Part shown: positions 33,497-40,777 of the stretch, piece after piece
Numbering within the stretch: position 1 is the stretch's first letter
Layout of the letters: each line of letters begins with the position of its first letter
Origin: an uncultured Candidatus Saccharibacteria bacterium
GTDB lineage: Bacteria; Patescibacteriota; Saccharimonadia; Saccharimonadales; Saccharimonadaceae
DNA: 64,000 bases
NCBI GenBank assembly: GCA_938041435.1
Contig: CALISR010000007.1
Coordinates: forward strand, 1 to 64,000
Direction of reading: 5' to 3'
Notes under the pieces: generated by a model
The model's input: the letters and a program-made list of their open reading frames with translations, nothing else
Databases searched by the model: none
Told to the model about the DNA's origin: nothing
Position numbers and translations under genes: made by a program

Positions 33497-36370
33497 CTAA
33501 CGCAAAGCAAAGAAGGTTGGGTCATCAAGCTCATCGTGCGTGTGCGCTGAGGTTGCACTATCAGGCTGCTTGGCTAGCGGCACCGGGCCATCTGACTGAG
33601 GCTGCACAGTATGCGGCTGGTGGTGTAAGAGCTGCGCCGGGATTGTAGTGCGCGGCTTGGCATGCTGAATGGAGAGAAGTGACGGGTCTTGTGGTGCGGC
33701 TGGCTTAGATGCGGTACTCGCTGGCTTTTTGCCTGGAGAAGGAGTGGCTGGCTTGGCAGCTTTGCTGGGAGCAGCGGGCTTTTTCGCCTGCTTGTCTGGC
33801 TTAGTGCTCGATGGCTCAGCAGTCGCCTGTTCATCGCGTGCTTCGCCACCAGCTGGCTTGCGTCGGCGACGTCGACGGCGCTTGGCTGTACCCTCACTCG
33901 TAGTGGCGGCTGACGATGCCGCTGAAGCCCCTGCTTGACCTGCCAACGCTACACTCACCCCTGTACTGCCCGGGTGGATCCGCTCATTGATGGTATCCTC
34001 TACTGTTTGGCGCGACTGACTATACAGTTCGCGGCTATGCTCAATAATGCGCGACAAATGGCTCCGCTTGGCCTCAGGTAGATTAAGCGTAGTAGCACTA
34101 AAGGCTGGTGCCTTCTCACCATTAATCACCATGTTGATGATGAAGTTGCGATTATGCATCTGGGTGAGGTCGTTCTCTTCAAACTGTGGCTCAAACTGCT
34201 TGGCAAGAATCGGACTGTCGTCTGGCGAGACGCGGAAGCTAATCATCGTCCCGACGTTGCCAAAGACCGCATCACGCACCGTTGGCTCCATCTGCGAGAT
34301 ATATTGATTAGCCACAGTAAGGTTGAGTCCATACTTGCGTGCCTCACTCAGGATAGTGGCAAAACTATCAGTTGCGAAGTTTTGGAACTCATCGACATAG
34401 AGATAAAATGGCCGCCGGTCATGGATATCGAGGATATCACTACGGCTCATCGCCGCCAGCTGGATCTTTGTGACCAAGAATGAACCAAGAATTCCCGCAT
34501 TATCCTCGCCAATCAACCCCTTCGACAAATTTACCACCAAGATCTTGCCCTCGTCCATAATCTGGCGAATATTAAATGACGAGTGCGTCTGACCAATAAT
34601 ATTGCGGATAATGGGATTCGCCGTAAAAGCCCCCACCTTGTTGAGTACTGGCGCGATAGCCTCCGTCTGGAACTTCTCCGACCAGCTGGCAAACTCCACA
34701 TTCCAGAACTGCCGCACCACCACATCGTTGCAGTAGCCGATCGTCTCTTTGCGGAATTTTTTATCCGTCAGCATGCGGGTGATATCGAGCATGGTAGGCT
34801 CGGGCCGATCGAGCAGTGCCAAAATAGTATAGCGCAAAATATATTCCAGCCGCGGCCCCCAACTGTCACCAAACATCCGCTTGAGCACACCAATCACCTC
34901 TGATGAGATTGTCGACTTCTGCGCTGGGTTGGTAACCTCCAGTGGGTTAAAGCCAATCGGGTGCTCGACGTCTGCAGGGTTAAAGTACACGACGTCATCT
35001 AGTCGTGCCTCGGGGATGAACTTCATATTCTCGATGGCAAAATCGCCATGCGGGTCGATAATGGCATAGCCTTGATTATGATAAATATCGCTCAAGGCAA
35101 AGAGCTCCAGCAGGCCACTCTTCCCCGCTCCTGTCTGGCCGATGATATAGACGTGGCGCGAGCGATCGCTCCGCAGCATACCAAACTGGTGATTGATTCC
35201 CCGAAAGTTGGTCAGACCAAAGGCCGAGATCTTCTCGTCGTCAGCTGCATGACCAGTGAGGACAGGTAGACGGTTGGGCGGTTCGGCGGTTTTGTTGCTT
35301 GCCCAAACGATATTGGGCGTCTCAACATTGGTGTGCGGCAGGTGAAAGACACTCGCCATCTCCTCAATATTAAGCAAAAAGCCGCGGTCGGCAAAGAGGC
35401 GCAGCTTATAGCGATTGAGGTCTTCCTTGCGGAAGCTATCGTGACTCATGGTAAAACCATTGAGGTTGGTGCTGTTATACTGCTTGAAGGTACCGATGAT
35501 TGCCTGCATGCGCAGCCGCGCGTCAGTGGTACTATCGCCAAGATATGCAACGCGAATCTTAACCTGGTAACCCAGCTTGGCGGCCTTTTTCTCGGCCTCG
35601 GCGATGCGGGTTTTGTCGCGATCGGAGAGTTCCGTTACTGTCGTCATGTTGCCTTCGGGTGGTTGCCACAGCGCCATGAGGAACTGGCTAAACCACCGCG
35701 CCTTGGGGTGAAATGCGTCGCCAAACAGCCCACCACCGCGCACGCGCCTCACCCACGCATCGGATGCTTTGTGCCAGTCATCTGCCACAGGGCGCACCAA
35801 AATTTGGATCCAAATCTCATCATCCGTATCCTCCAACTTGGCTAATGTGCCTGTAATGCCCGCCAGCGGATCAACCTCAAAGCTCTGAAAGGTCTTGATC
35901 GGCAAAAACTCACTCTCTGCCAGCACAACCTCTGCTGTATAGACGACATTGTGCTGCTGCTCGTGTGCTGTATAGTCGGCTGTGGCGGTGCGGATCTGCA
36001 CCGTGGGATACTGCGAATAAATCTGACTCTCAACAAAGTTGCGCAGTGCACGTGGCGTCCAGACATAAAACTGAATTTGCCCACCAACAGACGCAATCTC
36101 GAAACTGAGGTGTTCTTGGTAGCCATCATTAATCTTGAGCTCGCGCGCATCGCGCAAGATACCATGGAGGCTGGCAAACATTTGCTCAGCTGCGAGCTCA
36201 GACTTGTCATTAGCACGGGGAATCTCGAGGATAAGCAGCTCACTCTCCACCTCGCGCAGCACATCAACCTGCCGGTTGTTGCGCCACGTCAAATAACCGA
36301 GGAGGATCACCACTGGCACCCACACATACCACTGCAGAATAATCGTAAAAAACGTCGTAAAAAATGCCAT
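33497..36370 (-). CDS. TraG/VirB4-like membrane ATPase of CPR type
   Basis: 957 residues. An N-terminal membrane segment (about 10-28), a domain of about 350 residues typical of CPR homologues, then a RecA-like motor: Walker A GQTGAGKSG at about 411-419, YAIIDPHGDFA, and Walker B FYLYVDEFQNF at about 655-665, followed by NQYISQM. Such proteins are related to type IV secretion coupling ATPases and HerA/FtsK pumps and move DNA or protein through the envelope. The last 170 residues are low complexity with a run of Arg/Lys (KRRRRRRRKPAG), probably nucleic-acid binding. It is close to parAB. No other secretion genes are adjacent. Confidence 0.85.
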   Translation of the reverse strand: MAFFTTFFTIILQWYVWVPVVILLGYLTWRNNRQVDVLREVESELLILEIPRANDKSELAAEQMFASLHGILRDARELKINDGYQEHLSFEIASVGGQIQFYVWTPRALRNFVESQIYSQYPTVQIRTATADYTAHEQQHNVVYTAEVVLAESEFLPIKTFQSFEVDPLAGITGTLAKLEDTDDEIWIQILVRPVADDWHKASDAWVRRVRGGGLFGDAFHPKARWFSQFLMALWQPPEGNMTTVTELSDRDKTRIAEAEKKAAKLGYQVKIRVAYLGDSTTDARLRMQAIIGTFKQYNSTNLNGFTMSHDSFRKEDLNRYKLRLFADRGFLLNIEEMASVFHLPHTNVETPNIVWASNKTAEPPNRLPVLTGHAADDEKISAFGLTNFRGINHQFGMLRSDRSRHVYIIGQTGAGKSGLLELFALSDIYHNQGYAIIDPHGDFAIENMKFIPEARLDDVVYFNPADVEHPIGFNPLEVTNPAQKSTISSEVIGVLKRMFGDSWGPRLEYILRYTILALLDRPEPTMLDITRMLTDKKFRKETIGYCNDVVVRQFWNVEFASWSEKFQTEAIAPVLNKVGAFTANPIIRNIIGQTHSSFNIRQIMDEGKILVVNLSKGLIGEDNAGILGSFLVTKIQLAAMSRSDILDIHDRRPFYLYVDEFQNFATDSFATILSEARKYGLNLTVANQYISQMEPTVRDAVFGNVGTMISFRVSPDDSPILAKQFEPQFEENDLTQMHNRNFIINMVINGEKAPAFSATTLNLPEAKRSHLSRIIEHSRELYSQSRQTVEDTINERIHPGSTGVSVALAGQAGASAASSAATTSEGTAKRRRRRRRKPAGGEARDEQATAEPSSTKPDKQAKKPAAPSKAAKPATPSPGKKPASTASKPAAPQDPSLLSIQHAKPRTTIPAQLLHHQPHTVQPQSDGPVPLAKQPDSATSAHTHDELDDPTFFALR

Positions 36371-36384
36371 AATGACGCGCTTTG

Positions 36385-36390
36385 ATTATA
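36385..36390 (-). promoter_or_regulatory. Promoter of the TraG/VirB4-like gene
   Basis: Minus-strand TGCTATAAT, ending 14 bases before the ATG; predicted leader about 7 nt, no ribosome site. Confidence 0.55.
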
Positions 36391-36494
36391 GCATGGGACA
36401 TGTGTTTTGACAAGGTATGTACGCAATTTGTTCAATAGATTTGCTGAGACGACGAGAATTAGCCCATTAGAGAGTACTCTGCCCTACCCTGCGG

Positions 36495-36842
36495 CTATAA
36501 ATTCACCACACCCGTCTCGACTTGCTCGGCTACAAAGGCAGCGCCTAAGACACGTTCGAGGCTAGAGATCATCTCATTTTCAACTGGTTGGCAGGTTGTC
36601 ATCGTCACGTATGCCAGACCGGTCTCGGGCCAAGTACGCGCTGCGATATGCGCTTCGGGCAAGAGAAGCGCCACACCAATGCCATACGGTACATAGTCGT
36701 GGCTCACCGAGCGCACCGCCGAGAGCCCCGCTCGCCAGGCAATCTCACGCAGCGCTTGCTGCACAACAATCCGGCTGTTGAGGCATACTGTGCTCCCACC
36801 GGTGATTTTAAATGTCATTGTTTGCAGCCGCTCTGCTTTCAT
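36495..36842 (-). CDS. SpeD-like protein with altered catalytic residues
   Basis: 115 residues, the bacterial S-adenosylmethionine decarboxylase (SpeD) size. The core LLLPEAHIAARTWPETGLAY aligns with the SpeD signature around ESHxxxHTWPE. In active SpeD the Ser of ESH is cut to form the pyruvoyl cofactor, and a His four or five residues later assists. Here they are Ala64 and Arg69, while the catalytic Cys84 (MTTCQP) is kept. Self-processing to a pyruvoyl enzyme should therefore be impossible, and a non-enzymatic or new role is inferred. It is single, with a leaderless promoter (TAAAAT at 36849-36854). Confidence 0.75.
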   Translation of the reverse strand: MKAERLQTMTFKITGGSTVCLNSRIVVQQALREIAWRAGLSAVRSVSHDYVPYGIGVALLLPEAHIAARTWPETGLAYVTMTTCQPVENEMISSLERVLGAAFVAEQVETGVVNL

Positions 36843-36848
36843 GGAGAT

Positions 36849-36854
36849 ATTTTA
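36849..36854 (-). promoter_or_regulatory. Leaderless promoter of the SpeD-like gene
   Basis: Minus-strand TGATAAAAT, an extended -10 box ending six bases before the ATG. Confidence 0.5.
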
Positions 36855-36998
36855 TCATATTTGCGGCTATTTCTGGGGATAATCATAGCAGGAGATAATA
36901 GCAAAGATCACTACCAAATATATATTTCAGAACCTCCCTTTATCCTTTTCAAAGCCTATGAGGTCATGCAGTAAAATTGACGATTTGTCCTGCAATGC

Positions 36999-37004
36999 TA
37001 TACT
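36999..37004 (+). promoter_or_regulatory. Leaderless promoter of the 37011 gene
   Basis: TGCTATACT ending six bases before the ATG at 37011. Confidence 0.6.
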
Positions 37005-37010
37005 AGCATT

Positions 37011-37517
37011 ATGATTGATACACTCGCGAATACCCTCACCAAAATTTGCCAACCCCTCCCCCGCATGAGCGCTGCCATGAAGCAGTGGTTTCGTGATAAC
37101 CTCTGGGTTATGATGCTGCTGGTTGCGGTTGTTAATGCTGGGTACGGAATATCCTTGCTTATCCAACTATATCAGGCTTTTACATCAAAGGTGAGTACTT
37201 GGCTGATGATGGTTGCACCACAAGCATCTTCGTCGCTGACTACGCGACGGGTTTATCTCGTGGTGGCATTGCTGTGTGTTATTACCCAGGCAGTCATGGC
37301 TGGTGTTGCGGTGCTCCCCTTGCGCGAACGGCGCAAACAGGGGTGGGTGCTTGCGGTATGCAGCGCGCTAGTGATTGGCCTCTTTGCGATTATTGGCCTT
37401 ATTCTCAATATATTTATGATGCCAACGGCCGTACTAGTATCGCTCGTCTCGCTGCTGTTTGCACTGGCGGCGCTATATGTTGCACACGAAGTGAAGGATG
37501 AGTTTCAGCGCTTGTAG
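37011..37517 (+). CDS. Four-helix membrane protein, unknown
   Basis: 168 residues. A polar N-terminus (about 24 residues) is followed by four hydrophobic helices (about 28-50, 72-95, 106-128 and 131-155) and a charged tail (HEVKDEFQRL). No family recognised. It is divergent from the SpeD-like gene and has its own leaderless promoter. Confidence 0.65.
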   Translation: MIDTLANTLTKICQPLPRMSAAMKQWFRDNLWVMMLLVAVVNAGYGISLLIQLYQAFTSKVSTWLMMVAPQASSSLTTRRVYLVVALLCVITQAVMAGVAVLPLRERRKQGWVLAVCSALVIGLFAIIGLILNIFMMPTAVLVSLVSLLFALAALYVAHEVKDEFQRL

Positions 37518-37791
37518 ATTACACACCCGATACCTTGGCTACTGGCACCTGAGGGGTTTCACGCCCTTTAATTGCCTCACACTTCCCGCTCGTGCAATGA
37601 GAGAATGAATGTCTCTATTGAGTTATTCATTTCACGTACGAAATCAGAGAACTTGTTTGCCTGGCGACAAGCTACCATTTCTTCAAGTGAACGACAAGAA
37701 AGAAGGTTAGTGGGCAATACTATAAAGCCGATCAGTTCCGGTGCAAACAGCTTGAAAACCACCCCTGCCTGTGCTACAGTGTCTACAGCGA

Positions 37792-37866
37792 TGGGGTGTC
37801 GCCAAGTGGTAAGGCAACGGGTTCTGGTCCCGTCATGCGGGGGTTCGAATCCCTCCACCCCAGCCA
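37792..37866 (+). tRNA. tRNA-Gln (CTG)
   Basis: Full cloverleaf: acceptor TGGGGTG/CACCCCA, anticodon loop TTCTGGT (anticodon CTG), T-loop GGTTCGAATCC, discriminator G and an encoded CCA. An extended -10-like TGCTACAGT lies about 12 bases upstream. The 270 bases before it (37518-37791) hold no convincing gene. Confidence 0.95.
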
Positions 37867-37958
37867 AGCTGTATAACAGAGTGAGTGACAAGGTTCCGTG
37901 ATCTTTAGCTACCATGAATAACTACCTCTGTTGTAAAGCTTTGTCAAATAGGAATTAT

Positions 37959-37993
37959 CGTCCAGTCCGGAGCGGCTGGACGGTTTGTTTTGT
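37959..37993 (+). terminator. Terminator downstream of tRNA-Gln
   Basis: CGTCCAG / CTGGACG stem with a GC-rich loop, followed by GTTTGTTTTGTG. Confidence 0.7.
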
Positions 37994-38049
37994 GATTTGG
38001 TTCTGTGACTTTCTGCTAGTATCCGCTATTTGACATATAATAAGTATCA

Positions 38050-39339
38050 ATGAGTAAGAGCAGCGATAAAGAGCTATACATGCAGTGCCGTGACGCATAT
38101 CGTGAATGGCTTGCAGATCAAAAAACAGATGATCGCCTTGTGGGCGTGAGATCTCCTGGATGGTTTTATGGCCCCTACAATATTCCCGCAGAGTTGCTGT
38201 TTCGAACACTGCACAAAAAAGTCAACGACAGAATCGCGATGCGTGCCGAATTTGACAGTAAGCTTCTTAATATGGTCTACAACAATGATGAATATGATAG
38301 ACGGGCGCTAGCGGTAAAGCCGCAGCACCAACAGAACAAGACCTTTACAATTTACTTTCAGATATATTTTCTATCAAAAAGCACAAAAACAGATTTATTT
38401 AAAACACGGCTTACGCTTTCCGGCATTAAGTTTACCTGGTGTAGTGAGCGCGATTTTTGGAGGACAGTAAAGAAGACTGGTGATATAAGAGAGTATCGAT
38501 GGCGTCGGAGTGAAGTATTTCCGAAGCTTGATAACGAGTCTAATACCTATACTGTTAAGGCTAAGGTCGCCAATCGCAATATGGAAGCGGCTGTTAATAA
38601 AGCCGCCGGAACCTTTCAGGGATTCATGGACTGTATTAATGTTGTACAAGTATTTAATTATCAGGAGCGCAATCTGTTGTATGGTCCGAGCAGCAATAAG
38701 ACGGCTATAAGTAGTGTCGGCATATTTATAGCCGAGAGAGACGGCAGGGCTGAAATATTTTGGTCTACAACAAGGAGACATGCCCTGCCTTCAGAAAAGC
38801 TTAATGCTCTAGATACTGGCAAAAAGGGCTTTCTTAGGGTCTTGCTGAGGGCATTTCAGGATAATAATTTTGCCGCTGCTGAGCGGTTGAGGTGTGTTGT
38901 TATGGAATTTGCATCTGCACTGGACGCGGAAGATGTAAATCTTGGCTTGTTGGGGTTTTAGAGGTGTCTAGAAATTACCACCAGAAAAGCAAATGGCCAA
39001 ACTCGCAGAGAGGCTGAGGTATTGGATATATTTAAAAATTATATCCCTGGAGAGAGATATTGGGAGCAGCAAGGATTCCTGATAAAGGAGACTCGTAATA
39101 TCTATGTCCATCAGGGTGTCTCTAGCACGGGAGGCGCCCCTGACTACTACCTAAACTGGTCCAAGCAGTACGCTGAAGCTGCTATTAGAATATTAATCTG
39201 GCTTTATAATAATTGTGCAACATGGAGAAGTGACGATGATATAGATATATTTTTTGATCACTATAGCCAATCAAACCGCAAGCTTGAACTGGCTGAAAAG
39301 ATATTAAGGAGCCGTAGCGTTCGTGTTGCACAGCCGTGA
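38050..39339 (+). pseudogene. HEPN (ApeA-like) protein gene interrupted by an amber codon
   Basis: A 303-residue frame ends at TAG (38959-38961), and the same frame stays open to 39339. Read through, the protein would have 429 residues. The junction GLLGF-stop-RCLEITTRK looks like the ...FWRxLE... start of an ApeA-like HEPN domain, with Trp (TGG) changed to TAG. The downstream part contains RNIYVH, the R-x4-H catalytic motif of HEPN ribonucleases. Full-length relatives are abortive-infection-type defence proteins in which the N-terminal part senses and the HEPN part cuts RNA (family knowledge; the match here is by eye). With the stop, the nuclease half is not made unless the codon is read through. 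Confidence 0.6.
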
Positions 39340-39359
39340 CTTATGAGCTTCTGGGGCCT

Positions 39360-39929
39360 CTATTCTTTCGCTTCTCGTCTTTTGTTAAATAAATAGATAA
39401 ATTGTTTTACCATAGCTTCCTTAAATTCGGGTGATTTCTCATTTCCTACCTTTGCGATAGTATGAATATCACGTACCCTCGGACGCTCGAACAGGACAAG
39501 GTCTGACTCCTTCGTATTTATTAGGTTGCCATATCGCGGATCAGACGTGATAATTTGGTGTATAGTATCAATGCTAATAATAGCATCTATACTGAGTATT
39601 GCGTCTAGTGTTAAATCTCTATATGTATGGTTACTTTTTCCTATAGTGTGCCAGACTCCTGCAAATTGCAGTACAAAGCTTATCGCGTCATCTGCTGACC
39701 GTATCTTCCTCCCTAGATATTGACCAGTTTCCTCTCTACTGGAAAGCTCGGCCCATCTTGCGTACAGTCGTATAGACGAGCCACCTTGACTAGGCGACGG
39801 CAACTTATCATTGTCGGCGAAGCGCCTGATAGATCGCAGCACGACAGCTTTGTATTGTTGCATCTGGGATCTTTCCAATTTAATTGAATGACTACCCCTT
39901 CCTGTACCATAATGGATCACGTGGTCCAT
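39360..39929 (-). CDS. Unknown protein in accessory patch
   Basis: 189 residues if it starts at ATG 39929 (MDHVIHYGTGRG); the frame continues to a TTG at 39989. Not recognised. It is mixed alpha/beta with a hydrophobic middle (LTLDAILSIDAIISIDTIH) and a basic C-terminus (LFNKRREAKE). No signal peptide. It is convergent with the broken HEPN gene and divergent from the NUDIX gene. Its position suggests accessory cargo, but the role is unknown. Confidence 0.5.
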   Translation of the reverse strand: MDHVIHYGTGRGSHSIKLERSQMQQYKAVVLRSIRRFADNDKLPSPSQGGSSIRLYARWAELSSREETGQYLGRKIRSADDAISFVLQFAGVWHTIGKSNHTYRDLTLDAILSIDAIISIDTIHQIITSDPRYGNLINTKESDLVLFERPRVRDIHTIAKVGNEKSPEFKEAMVKQFIYLFNKRREAKE

Positions 39930-39995
39930 AGTACGCGAGAACGTATCTATCCTGGCCCTGCTGGAAAGGTGCCGGAGGATAGCATACAATCATAG

Positions 39996-40001
39996 TACAA
40001 T
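39996..40001 (+). promoter_or_regulatory. Leaderless promoter of the NUDIX gene
   Basis: TACAAT ending seven bases before the ATG at 40009. Confidence 0.5.
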
Positions 40002-40008
40002 AGTAATT

Positions 40009-40461
40009 ATGCTAGAAGAAAACATCATCCACAAAAAATCAGCCGGCGGAATAGTTTGCTGCTCAAAAGGCAAGATCCTCACACTAAATGTAACCAAATA
40101 CGGTGAAATCGTATTTCCAAAGGGGGCCATTGAGCCTGGTGAAAGCCCAGAAGAGGCAGCAGTTCGCGAGGTTTTAGAAGAGACTGGCTATCATGTTAAG
40201 GTTAGAGCTCCGCTTGGTGAGGTGTCCTATGAATTTGACGAGGACGACGGCAAGCGATACCGAAAGACGGTTTATCATTATCTGCTGGAATTGGTGGACG
40301 AAAACGAAGCCCCAGAGCCCAACCGAGAAGAGCACGAAAATGATGAGGGTATAGAAAATTTGTGGCTTTCGATCGAGGACGCCAGAAAGCACTTGACGCA
40401 TGAGGACAGTAGACAGAAACTCGAGGATGCGATTACTCTATTGAGGAGCTTTCATCCTTAG
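40009..40461 (+). CDS. NUDIX hydrolase
   Basis: 150 residues. The NUDIX box is exact at residues 39-61 (G-x5-E-x7-REVLEETGY), with the metal-binding REVLEE core. N-terminal SAGGIVCCSKGKILTL and EIVFPKGAIEPGE fit the Ap4A hydrolase/MutT-like group that removes stress or damaged nucleotides. The substrate is not determined. Its 3' end overlaps by 24 bases the convergent gene ending at 40438. Confidence 0.9.
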   Translation: MLEENIIHKKSAGGIVCCSKGKILTLNVTKYGEIVFPKGAIEPGESPEEAAVREVLEETGYHVKVRAPLGEVSYEFDEDDGKRYRKTVYHYLLELVDENEAPEPNREEHENDEGIENLWLSIEDARKHLTHEDSRQKLEDAITLLRSFHP

Positions 40462-40719
40462 AGCGAGATATAGCGAGAGATATGCCACATAGGCCCAGTT
40501 CTCTTGCGAATATTTCGTCAAATTCTGGTATCTATAACTCTGGCCTTTTAATGTTACGGTATATGGATCTCTCCATCGAAATGGTGTTTCAGGATAATCG
40601 AAATCTGTTCTACTTACTATATACTCGATCGCCTCCAGGCGCGTCATTGGTGTAGGTGTCGGCTGCTGGTCATAGGTGTCAGCAATCGAGGGGGGGGTAG
40701 TTTCATAGTGTATTGTCAT
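40438..40719 (-). CDS. Small unknown protein
   Basis: 93 residues from the ATG at 40719 (MTIHYETTPPSIAD). No family recognised; the region ETPFRWRDPYTVTLKGQSYR is followed by a helical end (WAYVAYLSLYLALRMKAPQ). No ribosome site is obvious. Its tail overlaps the convergent NUDIX gene, which lowers confidence, although its composition is coding-like. Confidence 0.4.
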   Translation of the reverse strand: MTIHYETTPPSIADTYDQQPTPTPMTRLEAIEYIVSRTDFDYPETPFRWRDPYTVTLKGQSYRYQNLTKYSQENWAYVAYLSLYLALRMKAPQ

Positions 40720-40777
40720 ATATGTATGAAACCACACTACTTGTCATAAAACAATAGCAAGGGTGCAAAATGGCGCC

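Noticed and set aside
37577..37915. Open minus-strand frame of 112 codons containing GVEGFEPPHDGTRTRC
   Set aside because: It is the antisense reading of the tRNA-Gln gene and its flanks, a well-known false gene call.
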